The notes: generated by a model not told the origin, from the sequence alone. A stretch of 40,296 bases of DNA from Oscillospiraceae bacterium (GCA_902795045.1 CADBJU010000033.1:1-40296), one strand, 5' to 3'; positions 23,532 through 32,138 are shown, numbered from the stretch's first letter. Made by a program: numbers and translations.

Positions 23532-23937
23532 TTACCTGCGGTTTGCGCCCCCCATTCTTTTCTTTTCGTCTTGCCGAAAAGAAAAGAACGCGCCGCGCCC
23601 GGTGTAAGAAAAGAAAAGGGCGCTCGCAAGTGGTATACCCGACCGCGGAGGGCTTCGCTTACGCTCGCGCCGCTGCTTGGTAGTGAAGAGTTCATATTTG
23701 AAGGACAAGAGGTAAGACTTGTGAAACATGCAGCGCAGAGCGCGGACGGGAAGCTATGAAAGGCATACCTCTTGCACCCATAGCTGTACAATGTACCGAA
23801 TCCGCGAGTGAAATGTTCAGACAAGTGCAATGATACCCGCGTCTGGCGTTCTTTTCTTTCTTACACCGGGCGCGGCGCATTCTTTCTTTTCTCACAAGAG
23901 AGAAAAGAAAGAATGGGGGGCGCATCTGCGCAGGTAA
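23532..23937. mobile_element. 406-bp MITE-like element
   Basis: Imperfect terminal inverted repeats: CCTGCG, a 4-5 base variable part and GCGCCCCCCATTCTTT on both ends in opposite orientation, each flanked by TA. A second inverted pair (ACGCGCCGCGCCCGGTGTAAG at about 23588 and its near-complement at about 23855) lies further in. The centre has no convincing gene. TA flanks and lack of a transposase suggest a non-autonomous element moved by a transposase that duplicates TA. Confidence 0.75.
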
Positions 23938-23988
23938 GTATCTATGAACACTTAATTATAATGATGCAAGACAGAAAGAGATGATCCC

Positions 23989-24660
23989 ATGCACATTACA
24001 GACAGGCCTGTGGCGGTGCTGGCGGGGACGCCGGTGGACACACAGATGGGCGCGGACGTGCTCGCGGCCCACGGCATCGCGGCTCTTAACTGCCCCGTGT
24101 CCCGGCACCCGCTGGAGCAGGCCGCCTTCCAGGTCAAATCCAGAGGCGAAAAGCACGCGGTGCTTACGTCCATCATCCGAAACGCCATGGACTGCGGCTG
24201 CGGCAGCGCCTTTATCTACTGCAACTCCCTGTCCGGCTCGGCGGATTTCCCGGCGCTTTCCAAAGAACTCGGCATCCGCATCGTGACACCCATGGACGCC
24301 TACGGCACGATCGCGAAAAAATACCGCCGCCTTGCGCTGGTGGCCTACAACGGCCAGGCCTTCGCCGGGATCGATACCGCCATGGTGCGCGCAAACCCGG
24401 ATATCCTGCTCCAGCCCGCGGGCATTCCCGAGGTCACCATCGACATTGAGGCGGGCATCGCCCCGGACGAGATCATCCGCCGCCGCCACCTCGACACGCT
24501 CATGGCCTACTTTGAGGCCTGCGGCTGCGAGGCGCTGGTGCTGGGCTGCACGCACTTCCCCTATCTGACCGAAGCCCTGCGGGCATATACGCGCCTGCCG
24601 CTTTTGGACCCGGCGGAAGAGATGGTGCGCCAGCTTACACAGGAGGAGCATCATGCTTGA
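23989..24660 (+). CDS. Aspartate/glutamate racemase family protein
   Basis: Predicted cofactor-independent racemase that uses two cysteines to invert an amino acid alpha carbon. The 223 residues contain both expected sites: FIYCNSLSG (about 77-85) and VLGCTHFPYL (about 184-193). The second strongly resembles glutamate racemase, but the first replaces the usual CNTA, and the protein is shorter than MurI (about 260). The substrate may therefore be aspartate, glutamate or a related acid. The gene ends 8 bases inside the downstream AEC transporter gene, so the two are coupled. A TATAAT at 23957-23962 lacks a clear -35 box. The MITE ends 51 bases before the start. Confidence 0.8.
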   Translation: MHITDRPVAVLAGTPVDTQMGADVLAAHGIAALNCPVSRHPLEQAAFQVKSRGEKHAVLTSIIRNAMDCGCGSAFIYCNSLSGSADFPALSKELGIRIVTPMDAYGTIAKKYRRLALVAYNGQAFAGIDTAMVRANPDILLQPAGIPEVTIDIEAGIAPDEIIRRRHLDTLMAYFEACGCEALVLGCTHFPYLTEALRAYTRLPLLDPAEEMVRQLTQEEHHA

Positions 24661-25600
24661 ACATATGATCGTGGCGGTCAACGCCGTGCTGCCGAGCTTT
24701 CTGATCATCGCCCTTGGGCTCCTTATCCGCCGCCGCGGCAAACTGGACGACACGTCCCTCGGCAAATTCAACTCGGTGGCCTTCCGTGTCTTTCTCCCCT
24801 GCCAGGTCTTCCGCAGCATCTACGATGCCCCCATCGGCGAGGTCTTCGACGCAAAGCTTGTGATCTTCACCTTTGTCGGTCTCATCGTCTCGGGCGGCAT
24901 TTCTCTCGCAACGGCCGTGCTCACCGAAAAGCGCGGCGACCGGCGCGGCGTCATGGCCCAGGGCATGTTTCGCGGAAACTATGTGCTGCTCGGCATCCCG
25001 CTGCTCGAGTCCCTGTTCGGAAGCAGCGCCACGGGCCTTGCCTCGCTGATGATCGCCGTCAACATCCCCCTGTACAACGTGCTGTCGGTGGTGTTTCTGG
25101 AAATGTTCGCGGGCGGGAAGATCAATCTTCGCAAGATGCTCCGGGACATTGCCCTCAACCCTCTCATCGACGCCACCCTTGTCGCCCTCCTTGCCAAGGC
25201 GGTGAACCTGCCGGTCTATGCCTTCCCGGCCTTTGCCTCCGCCCTCAAGTCCCTGGCCGCCGTGGCGACGCCTCTGTGCCTGTTTATCCTGGGCGCGTCC
25301 TTTGCCCCGGCGGGGATCAAAGATTACGCCCGCAGCCTATGGATCACGGTGGCCTTCAAGCTGGTGGTGATCCCGGCCCTGGCCCTCGCCTGCGCCGCCG
25401 CCATCGGCATCCGGGGCGTGGGGCTCGGCGTGGTGATGATGAGCTTCGGCCCGCCCACGGCGGTCAACTCCTACACGATGGCCCGAGAGCTCGGCGGCGA
25501 CAGCGAGCTTGCCGCCTCCATCGTGGTCATCGACACAGCCCTGTCGTGTCTGACGCTTTTCGGCTGGATCGTGCTGCTGCGCACACTGGGGCTGTTTTGA
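24653..25600 (+). CDS. AEC-family transporter
   Basis: Inner-membrane carrier of the auxin efflux carrier (AEC) family; bacterial members move organic acids or amino acids. The 315 residues form about ten membrane helices in two inverted halves. NAVLPSFLIIALGLLIRR starts the first half, and GPPTAVNSYTMARELGGD near the end is a typical motif of the family. The start overlaps the racemase stop by eight bases. Coupling to a racemase suggests uptake or export of the racemase substrate, but this is inference. A short family A trace follows at 25603-25634. Confidence 0.85.
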   Translation: MLEHMIVAVNAVLPSFLIIALGLLIRRRGKLDDTSLGKFNSVAFRVFLPCQVFRSIYDAPIGEVFDAKLVIFTFVGLIVSGGISLATAVLTEKRGDRRGVMAQGMFRGNYVLLGIPLLESLFGSSATGLASLMIAVNIPLYNVLSVVFLEMFAGGKINLRKMLRDIALNPLIDATLVALLAKAVNLPVYAFPAFASALKSLAAVATPLCLFILGASFAPAGIKDYARSLWITVAFKLVVIPALALACAAAIGIRGVGLGVVMMSFGPPTAVNSYTMARELGGDSELAASIVVIDTALSCLTLFGWIVLLRTLGLF

Positions 25601-25666
25601 AAAGTGAAAAGTGGAAAGTGAAAAGTGAAGATATGGAGTGCCCCATGAAGGAAGCCGATTGAAAAT

Positions 25667-25714
25667 GGCCCCCGGCAAATCCGTAACACGGTACGTTTTT
25701 GCCGGGGGCCGTTT
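25667..25714. terminator. CCCCCGGCAAA hairpin between convergent genes
   Basis: 13-bp stem (25667-25679 and 25698-25710) with a TACG-containing loop, followed by GTTTGC. It lies between the AEC gene and the convergent gene at 25741, so it may end both transcripts. The stem matches the central hairpin of family C. A family A trace lies at 25603-25634. Confidence 0.65.
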
Positions 25715-25740
25715 GCATTCTCTTGTTATCCCTGTTTGAA

Positions 25741-26520
25741 TCAGCCGACGTAGACGGGAACACCGTCGATCATGACAAAGCCGGGCTCAAGCTCATAATT
25801 GTTCAGGTCGTAGACGCGGGAGCCGTCCAGCTCGATCCAGTCGGGCGCAAAATCCTCGTAATTGTTCAGGTCGTAGACGCGGGAGCCATCCATCTCGATC
25901 CAGTCGGGCGCAAAATCCTCGTAATTGTTCAGGTCGTAGACACGGGAGCCGTCGGCCAGAATGTAATCGGGAGCGAAGTCCTCGTCGTCAACAAAGTAGA
26001 GAGTCGTGCCGTCGGAGTAGTAGTACACGCCGTCAATGGTGTAGTAGCCGGGCTCGTAGTAGTAGACATAGCAGGGATCGCAGATGGTGTAAGTGGTGTA
26101 GGTGGTCGCGGGGGTATGCGCGGTGCCGGGGATCAGGACGTAGATGCTGGCCACAGTGGTGGTGATGCAGGTGCTGCCGCGGTAGAAGCAGCAGAAGACT
26201 TCCCAGCCGTTCAGACCGGTCTGCAGATTGGTGATCTGGAGCTCGGCGGTGCCCTGGCCCTTTACGGTGCAGGCGGGGAACTGAGCCTTGAACGCGTCAA
26301 GGTTGTACTCGATGCCGTTGGGGGAGAGGAACATCCATTCGCTGCTGTCGTAGTTGACGGCGCTTGCACGGAAGATGGCGGTATCGCCGACGTAGCGGGT
26401 CTCATCGGTGGGGTTCTTGATGACGGTGGTGGCGTTATCGGCAAAGGCCGCAGTGCCGAGGGCGCAGATCACGGTGAGGGCCAGCGCCAGGGCAAGGATC
26501 ATTTTGAAAGTTCTTTTCAT
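25741..26520 (-). CDS. Secreted protein with YDLNNY repeats
   Basis: A predicted exported protein of 259 residues, function unknown. A signal peptide (about 1-27, ALALALTVICALGTAAFA) is followed by an Ig-like segment (about 30-120; compare FRASAVNYDSSEWMFLSPNG and the later CCFYRGS). A Tyr-rich segment (about 135-175) follows. Then come three 21-residue repeats (about 180-242), each of the form EDFAPDWIE-DGSRVYDLNNY, coded by 63-bp DNA repeats at about 25795-25983. It ends in DGVPVYVG without an anchor. AAAAGGAG precedes the start. Rich Tyr/Asp/Asn repeats suggest a calcium-, wall- or surface-binding role, but there is no direct evidence. Confidence 0.75.
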   Translation of the reverse strand: MKRTFKMILALALALTVICALGTAAFADNATTVIKNPTDETRYVGDTAIFRASAVNYDSSEWMFLSPNGIEYNLDAFKAQFPACTVKGQGTAELQITNLQTGLNGWEVFCCFYRGSTCITTTVASIYVLIPGTAHTPATTYTTYTICDPCYVYYYEPGYYTIDGVYYYSDGTTLYFVDDEDFAPDYILADGSRVYDLNNYEDFAPDWIEMDGSRVYDLNNYEDFAPDWIELDGSRVYDLNNYELEPGFVMIDGVPVYVG

Positions 26521-26726
26521 TTTTTTGTTCTCCTTTTCGTTTTACTTTATGTTGGTTAATTGTGTATATGTTTAAGTAAGCCGTTATCCCTTGCGGGTTT
26601 GTTTTTTGTATCTCTCTTGCTTACGGGCACATACTAACACACCATTCATCACACAAGCGTCACACGGAAAAAAGAATTTGAAAAACTTTTTGGGCCGCCT
26701 CCACGCAGCCCAAAGCAGAACATATG

Positions 26727-26760
26727 AAAAGGCGCCGCCTCGATTGAGGCAGCGCCTTCT
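26727..26760 (-). terminator. Terminator of the formyltransferase operon
   Basis: 13-bp stem with one mismatch (26729-26741 and 26746-26758) around GATT, with TTTT on the minus strand. It follows the formyltransferase stop by seven bases. The rest of 26521-26726 shows no gene; it should hold the promoter of the secreted protein, which I could not place. Confidence 0.75.
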
Positions 26761-26766
26761 TTATGG

Positions 26767-27555
26767 TCAGATCAGCCTTTTGCCCTTTTTGCGAAACTCC
26801 CGCGCCTGCTCGACGGTGGGCCAGGTGAAGTAGCTTCCCTTCTCCGTCTCGTTTTTGCGCGTCTGCACGGTGCCGGCCTCGATCTCCTCGATGGCTTTGA
26901 CCATCAGGTCGCCGCCGACGGTCTTGGTCTTCTTCATGAGCCGGAACATGCTGTTGCAGTCGGAGATGTCCACGCTCCCCTGCTCGATGATGTCCCCGTC
27001 GTCGATCTTCGCGCTCATGTAATGGACCGTCGCGCCGCCGGTTTTCTCGTCGTTGTAGAGATACCAGAACGACGGCAGCAGGCCCCGGTAATCCGGCAGC
27101 AGCGCCCCGTGGACGTTGATGACACCGTACTTCGGCACGCTTAAAAGTTCGTCCTTGATGACCTGGGGAGCGGAATAGGAGATGATGAGATCGGGATTCA
27201 ACTCCCGGATGTGCTGCACATAGGCGGGGTCGTTGCTGTCGGTGATGACGCGGTAGGGGATGCCGTTTTTCTTCGCCGCGTCCTGAACCGAGCAGCTGCC
27301 GCCGAAAAGCCTGTAGCCCGTGAGCCGGTCGAGGTATTTTTCCGCCTCGCGCCCCGCGGTGACAAAGCCCATCTTTGCGCACTGGAAGGCCCCGAACCAC
27401 TTGAGATAGTCCGTCGTCTTGTTTTCAAGCGACCCTTTGCAGTCGACCTGCACGACCTCCAGCAGCTCGCAGGCCCGGGCGGCCTTGTCGATGTTGCGCG
27501 GGATGAAGAAGCGGTCGGCCTGGGTCATGACCACGACTCTCAGTTTGCCGCGCAT
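26767..27555 (-). CDS. Formyltransferase-fold protein
   Basis: Predicted N-10-formyl-tetrahydrofolate-dependent formyltransferase of the Fmt/GART fold. The 262 residues carry the active-site pattern Asn147-x-His149 followed by LLPDYRG (152-158) and the aspartate-bearing DDGDIIEQ (about 185-192). It is shorter than Met-tRNA formyltransferase (about 310) and lacks its C-terminal tRNA-binding domain, so a sugar-amine substrate is more likely. ATG 27555 has AAGGAG five bases upstream and overlaps the sugar transferase gene by 16 bases. It is third in an operon after a deacetylase and a glycosyl-phosphate transferase. The role as a sugar N-formyltransferase is an inference from context. Confidence 0.8.
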   Translation of the reverse strand: MRGKLRVVVMTQADRFFIPRNIDKAARACELLEVVQVDCKGSLENKTTDYLKWFGAFQCAKMGFVTAGREAEKYLDRLTGYRLFGGSCSVQDAAKKNGIPYRVITDSNDPAYVQHIRELNPDLIISYSAPQVIKDELLSVPKYGVINVHGALLPDYRGLLPSFWYLYNDEKTGGATVHYMSAKIDDGDIIEQGSVDISDCNSMFRLMKKTKTVGGDLMVKAIEEIEAGTVQTRKNETEKGSYFTWPTVEQAREFRKKGKRLI

Positions 27556-28223
27556 ACCGGCTCCTTCCTGTGCTCCGCCGCCCATTTGAGCAGGGTGTTG
27601 AAAATATGTTCGGGCACGCGCCCCGCGAGCCGGTACACGATGCACACGACCGTCCACCAGATCATCCTGAGATCAAAGAAAACGCCGCGCTTGTCGAGGT
27701 ACACAAGGTCCAGCTCCAGGCGCGTCGGCAGCACGTCGCGCAGGTACTCCTCCTCGGACTCGATCTGGTCTCCGTAGAGGTAGTCGTACAGTGCTGACGG
27801 CCCCGTCAGACCCGAGGTCACCTCGCCTGCCGCGGCAAAGCGGCCGCCGCGGGTGATCTCCACCTGGTCCACCGCCGCGGGGCGCGGGCCGACGATGCTC
27901 ATGTCGCCGATGAGGATGTTGATGAGCTGGGGCAGCTCGTCCAGCTTCGTTGCGCGGATGAGGCGGCCGAAGGGGAAGATGCGGTCCTCCTCCCCGCGGA
28001 AGACGGACTCGTTGGCCTTTCCCTGGCGCATGGAGCGGAACTTGTACATGTCAAAGACGCGGTTGTGCTTGGTGGTGCGGTGGGCGATGTAGAAGACGGG
28101 ACCGGGGTCGGAAAGCTCGATGCCCAGCGCGATGATGAGCCACAGCGGCGCCGAGACTGCAAGCCCCAGCAGGGCGCAGCCCATATCGAACAGGCGTTTG
28201 AGAAAGAGATACAGAAAACGCAT
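27540..28223 (-). CDS. Bacterial sugar transferase (polyprenyl-phosphate glycosyl-1-phosphate transferase)
   Basis: Predicted initiating enzyme for a surface glycan: it moves a sugar phosphate from a UDP-sugar to undecaprenyl phosphate. The 227 residues have the monotopic build of PglC/WbaP catalytic domains. They start with LFLKRLFDMGCALLGLAV and a re-entrant hydrophobic segment (about 14-35). SDPGPVFYIAHRTT and FDMYKFRSMR follow, then the signature DELPQLINILIGDMSIVGPR. It lacks the extra N-terminal helices of WbaP, so it is PglC-like in size. It lies between a PIG-L deacetylase and a formyltransferase and overlaps the latter. No other glycosyltransferase or polymerase gene is near, which is unusual. 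Confidence 0.92.
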   Translation of the reverse strand: MRFLYLFLKRLFDMGCALLGLAVSAPLWLIIALGIELSDPGPVFYIAHRTTKHNRVFDMYKFRSMRQGKANESVFRGEEDRIFPFGRLIRATKLDELPQLINILIGDMSIVGPRPAAVDQVEITRGGRFAAAGEVTSGLTGPSALYDYLYGDQIESEEEYLRDVLPTRLELDLVYLDKRGVFFDLRMIWWTVVCIVYRLAGRVPEHIFNTLLKWAAEHRKEPVCAAN

Positions 28224-28235
28224 GGTGTCTCCTCC

Positions 28236-28907
28236 TTAGATCCGGCGGAAGACTGCCTCGAAAGCCTCGGCATACTTGCAGCCGGCCTGTGCCCCGCGCC
28301 AGGCGGCAAGGCCCCTCAGAGCCTCGGTCGAGCGGGGGTGCGGGTAATCGCGCATGACGCCCGCGTAGAACGCCAGGGCTTCGAGCTTTTTGTCAAGGCC
28401 CTCCTCGCCCACCTCCACAAAGAGGTTCGGCGTAAAGCGGCGCACGGAGGAATCCACGCACCACTCGGTGGAGGAGGCGGACTCCATGTACCACAGCTCG
28501 CGAATGGGCTTTGCGTCCTCGTTGCGCTGGGGATAGCGCAGCGCGGCCTGCACGGCGCCGCTGACCATGGCGTGGTCGATGTTGGTCTCGGCGGGACAAT
28601 GCGTGATGACGATGTCCGGCTCGTAGTCCTGCAGGCAGCTCTCCACAAACTGCACCAGCTCCAGATGGGGCACGGTGTTGGTCTTGATGTTGGGAAAGTC
28701 GGCGGCGTAGGACTTCTCGATGCCCAAAAGCATCCGGGCCTTCTCCTGCTCCTCGCCGAGGTGGCTGGAGAGATTATGGCGCGCGGCGGCGTGGTTGACG
28801 AGCGTGGCGACCGCGACGCGGTTTCCCTCGCGGACAAATCTATAAATGCTCGCGCCCGCGCTCAGGACCTCATCGTCGGGATGGGCAACAACGACTAAAT
28901 ATTTCAT
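28236..28907 (-). CDS. PIG-L/LmbE-family deacetylase
   Basis: Predicted zinc-dependent N-deacetylase acting on an acetylated amino sugar. The 223 residues begin MKYLVVVAHPDDEVLSAG with the zinc-binding HPDDE motif (9-13). The third ligand is likely the His in TNIDHAMVSGA (about residue 120). MKYL at 28907 is chosen because AGGAG lies five bases upstream; the open frame extends to 28958 without support. It is first of three genes, 12 bases before the sugar transferase. Removing an acetyl group before a formyl group is added would fit the operon, but this is inference. Confidence 0.88.
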   Translation of the reverse strand: MKYLVVVAHPDDEVLSAGASIYRFVREGNRVAVATLVNHAAARHNLSSHLGEEQEKARMLLGIEKSYAADFPNIKTNTVPHLELVQFVESCLQDYEPDIVITHCPAETNIDHAMVSGAVQAALRYPQRNEDAKPIRELWYMESASSTEWCVDSSVRRFTPNLFVEVGEEGLDKKLEALAFYAGVMRDYPHPRSTEALRGLAAWRGAQAGCKYAEAFEAVFRRI

Positions 28908-28986
28908 AATGTCTCCTTGTATCCGTACCATGGTGACAGTCGGGTTCATTTTTGTCAATCCAGCTTATCATAATCCGACGAAATAA

Positions 28987-30477
28987 TCAAGCACGACCAA
29001 GGCGGTCGAGGAGATTTTGCCGTGTTTCGTCGAACAGCAGGTCCCGGTTGTTGCGGAAATACGCCTCGCAGCCGAACTCCGCCACGAACCAGGAGGTATC
29101 ATAGCCCGCCGTGATCTCGCCCACAAACAGCACGAGCTCCTGGCTCGGCCCGACGGCGGTCTCCAAAAAGCGGAAGGCGCTGTCGAACATGGCGCCGGTC
29201 CCGTCGGCGAGGCTCTCGCGCTTTGCGGTGTCGTCGGCAAAGAGGGTGCGCAGAATGTCAAACTGAGCGTCCGCGTTCTGCGTCTCGTCGAGGGTTTTGC
29301 CGTATTCCTCAAGGCGGTTGATTTCAGCCTGGCGCAGGTACTTCTGCTCCTTATCGTCCTGGCCCGCGTCGGCGGCGCGCCTGAGAGTTGCGCGGCGGGT
29401 GGTGATGATCTCGCGCAGCGTGTCGGCGGGTGCCTCGGGCAGTCTCGCCTTGACGGCGCTGAGCCCGTCATAGAGCGCCGTGCACAGGGCATCCTGGCGG
29501 CGCGTGTCGCGGGCGGCCTCCGAAAGCCGCGACAGCAGCAGGCCCATCACCGCGAGTTTTTCGTCAAAGGGCGCGGCGGCAAACTCCGACAGCGTCACCT
29601 TCGGGACACTGCCGCGCAGGATGTCGTCGATATGATAGACCTGACGGTACTTGTTGTAAAGGGCGTAATAATTGGTAAAATCCCGGGCGATGGACGGCAT
29701 CTGGATATACTGCACCGCAAGCTCCATGTCCGGGGCGATGCCCTCGGCTTCGTAGGCATACAGGATTTCGCTCAGATCCTCCCAGCCGCGGGCGGTGGCA
29801 AACTGCATGCCGTCGGCGGAGTTTTCGATGCGGTAGAAGTTTTCCTTCTTGAGGTCGAGGTACGAGATCACCGCGCCGTGCAGGCCCTTTCTCAGCGCGT
29901 AGTCCTTCCAGACGGCGAAGTCTTCCTCCACGTTGATGCGCTTGACGCGGTCGAGCGTCACTACGTCGAAGTCCCGCACCGAACGGTTGTACTCCGGCGG
30001 GTTGCCCGCGGCGACAATGAGCCAGCCCTCGGGCAGGCGCTGGTTGCCGAAGGTCTTGCACTGCAAAAACTGGAGCATCATCGGGGCCAGGGTCTCGGAC
30101 ACGCAGTTGATCTCGTCGAGGAACAAAATGCCCTCGCGTATGCCGGTCTTCTCGGTCAGGGCGTACACCGAGCCCAAAATCTCGCTCATGGTGTACTCGG
30201 TGACGGTGTGCTCCACCCCGTCATAGACGCGCTTTTCGATGAAGGGCAGGCCCACGGCGCTCTGGCGGGTGTGGTGGGTGATGGTATAGGAGACAAGGCC
30301 GACGTTTTCCTCGGCGGCGATCTGCTCCATGATCTGGGTCTTGCCGATGCCCGGCGGGCCCATCAGCAAAACGGGGCGCTGCCGCACGGCGGGGATGCGG
30401 TAGTTGCCCAGCGCGTCCCGGCTCAAATAGGCGCGCAGGGTGTTGCGGATCTGTTCCTTGGCTTGTTTGATGTTCAT
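28987..30477 (-). CDS. MoxR-type AAA+ ATPase
   Basis: Predicted AAA+ ATPase of the MoxR group, which act as chaperones that load metals or remodel proteins together with VWA proteins. The 496 residues have Walker A GPPGIGKT (40-47), Walker B ILFLDE (about 117-122) and a sensor 1 segment LIVAAGNPPEYNRS. A long helical C-terminal half follows (about 270-496), rich in Arg/Glu/Ala. The start at 30477 has GAGG upstream; the longer open frame to 30831 would run through the family B element. It is the last gene of a minus-strand group after the LRR and VWA genes, separated from the VWA stop by 295 bases filled mostly by that element. Confidence 0.88.
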   Translation of the reverse strand: MNIKQAKEQIRNTLRAYLSRDALGNYRIPAVRQRPVLLMGPPGIGKTQIMEQIAAEENVGLVSYTITHHTRQSAVGLPFIEKRVYDGVEHTVTEYTMSEILGSVYALTEKTGIREGILFLDEINCVSETLAPMMLQFLQCKTFGNQRLPEGWLIVAAGNPPEYNRSVRDFDVVTLDRVKRINVEEDFAVWKDYALRKGLHGAVISYLDLKKENFYRIENSADGMQFATARGWEDLSEILYAYEAEGIAPDMELAVQYIQMPSIARDFTNYYALYNKYRQVYHIDDILRGSVPKVTLSEFAAAPFDEKLAVMGLLLSRLSEAARDTRRQDALCTALYDGLSAVKARLPEAPADTLREIITTRRATLRRAADAGQDDKEQKYLRQAEINRLEEYGKTLDETQNADAQFDILRTLFADDTAKRESLADGTGAMFDSAFRFLETAVGPSQELVLFVGEITAGYDTSWFVAEFGCEAYFRNNRDLLFDETRQNLLDRLGRA

Positions 30478-30532
30478 AAGATGACCTCGTAAACAGGTTA
30501 GGTTCCATTTATTGTGTACTATGTTCCCTCTT

Positions 30533-30760
30533 GTCATTGCGAACCAGTGACCGATGTCACTGGTGTGGCAATCCGTTGAACGCCTTGCCGCATTGCCATT
30601 CCCGGGCCTGCTGCGCGACGGCCCGCCAATTGCGCGGCTGCGGAGATTCCGTGCCGCCTCGGCCCGCAATCCTCCCTGCGGCCAGTTTAGACTTCTACGT
30701 GTTTCACGTGCCTCCGGCGGGCGGATTGCCACGCCAGTGTGCGCACTGGCTCGCAATGAC
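30533..30760. repeat. Family B element inside the MoxR/VWA gene group
   Basis: GTCATTGCGA at the left and TCGCAATGAC at the right, with CCAGTG...CACTGG hairpins at both ends and a GC-rich centre. It nearly fills the gap between the VWA stop (30773) and the MoxR start (30477). An 11-base TGTTTCACGTG at 30700-30710 recalls half of a parS site. Confidence 0.8.
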
Positions 30761-30772
30761 AGGAGCGGTAAT

Positions 30773-32134
30773 TCAAAGCTCTGGTAATTCCTGCAGGACT
30801 TCTTCCTGCCAGAACTCATCCAGATTGTCATGCTGCTTTTTCCAGGGCAGCTCCGGCGTGATGCGCACTGCCCAGGGCGGGATCTTCACGGACAGCGGCG
30901 GCTCGTCCAGCAGAACAAAGGCGACCTCGTAGTCCGGGCGCTTTTCGGGGTAGATGCCCATGCCGTCGGTAAAGTAGAGAAGCCCCCGAAGATTGGCAAA
31001 CTCCCCGGTTTTTAAAAGCGCGTCCACATGCTTGAACACCGGGCGGAAGTCGGTTGCGCTGCCGCCGGTGAGGGGCAGGTCCTCCATATAGCGGCGCAGC
31101 TCCTCGAGACTCGTGATCTTTTTGTCCGAGCGGAGCTCGTCGTCGCACTGCAGGATGTGGATGTTGAGACGGCGGGTGAAGGTGTCGGCCGAGCGCAATA
31201 TGGCGTAGGTCGAGGCCAGAAACTCCCGCACCAGCATCCCGGAGGTGGACATGGAGGTGTCGATCGCGATGACGAAGTCCTCGATGCGCTTTTCCTCCTT
31301 GGTCTCGGGCGGCTCGATGAGGGGCATGTTGCCGTAGCGCATGAGGCCGTAGGTGTAGTAGATGTAGTCGAAGGCGTCCGCGTCCGCGTGCAGGATCTCA
31401 CGCGGCGCTGCAAAGCGGCGCAGAAACTTGCGGTAGTCCACATTGTCGCGCGCCGCGATGGAGAGCTGTTCGGTCACGCCCTCGCCCCCCGCGCCGTGCT
31501 CGGAGACCAGGGAGTCCAGCGCCGTCTGCGCGTTCGAGGCGGCGTTCTGCCAGTGCTGATCCTGGCGCTCGCTGCGCTCTCTCTCCTGCTTTTCCTCCAG
31601 ATCCCAGAGACTGTGGTCGTCCATGGCAAAGAGCCTTTGCAGGCTTGCAATCTTATATTCCGGCAGACGCAGGCGTAAAAGCAGGCGGTAGATGCCCTCG
31701 GCGGAGAGGACCTTCAGCTCCCGGCGGCACTCCGTCAGAAACTGCTGTTTCGGCGGGGAGGCACGCTGACTGACACAGGCATAGGGCAGCGAGTCGATCA
31801 CGCTTTCCACGGCGGCGTCGCAGGCGAGGTCCCACAGCACTGCGTCCCGGCCCCGGCGCTTGGCGAGGTGGCGGAACAGACAGTGGAGCGTCATGTGCAG
31901 ATTGAGGCGCGGCGCAAAGCGCTCGCTTTTCATAAAGCCCGCGGCGAGGAAGGCAGCGTTATAATAAAGCGTCTCCCCGTCGGTGGCGGCGCTCGTGGTG
32001 ACGGTATCGCCCGGCGCGGGGATCAGGGCGCAGAGCGGCCCGCTCAGATACGGCAGCGCAAGCCCCAGCTGCGCCCGGCCCGCGAGCAAAATGTCCCGCC
32101 CCACGGCGGTCAGGTTTTCATTGTTGTCGGTCAT
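30773..32134 (-). CDS. VWA-domain protein (DUF2201-like)
   Basis: A 453-residue protein with an N-terminal metallopeptidase-like domain and a C-terminal von Willebrand A domain. The N-terminal part has the His-spaced segment LHMTLHCLFRHLAKRRGRD (about 78-96), as in DUF2201. The VWA domain has an intact metal-ion site, IAIDTSMSTSG (DxSxS, about 290-300), plus a later TGGSATDF and YFTDGMG. VWA proteins of this kind usually partner a MoxR ATPase, whose gene follows. The start at 32134 lies four bases after the LRR gene stop, so translation is probably coupled. No signal peptide is seen, so a cytoplasmic place is likely. Confidence 0.85.
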   Translation of the reverse strand: MTDNNENLTAVGRDILLAGRAQLGLALPYLSGPLCALIPAPGDTVTTSAATDGETLYYNAAFLAAGFMKSERFAPRLNLHMTLHCLFRHLAKRRGRDAVLWDLACDAAVESVIDSLPYACVSQRASPPKQQFLTECRRELKVLSAEGIYRLLLRLRLPEYKIASLQRLFAMDDHSLWDLEEKQERERSERQDQHWQNAASNAQTALDSLVSEHGAGGEGVTEQLSIAARDNVDYRKFLRRFAAPREILHADADAFDYIYYTYGLMRYGNMPLIEPPETKEEKRIEDFVIAIDTSMSTSGMLVREFLASTYAILRSADTFTRRLNIHILQCDDELRSDKKITSLEELRRYMEDLPLTGGSATDFRPVFKHVDALLKTGEFANLRGLLYFTDGMGIYPEKRPDYEVAFVLLDEPPLSVKIPPWAVRITPELPWKKQHDNLDEFWQEEVLQELPEL

Positions 32135-32138
32135 GGTT

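Noticed and set aside
23571-23759. Small open frames inside the MITE
   Set aside because: Composition follows the element's purine/pyrimidine tracts; no ribosome binding site or family match.
30700-30710. TGTTTCACGTG, possible third parS site
   Set aside because: Only the left 11 bases match; the right half reads CCTCC in place of AAACA. It lies inside a family B element.
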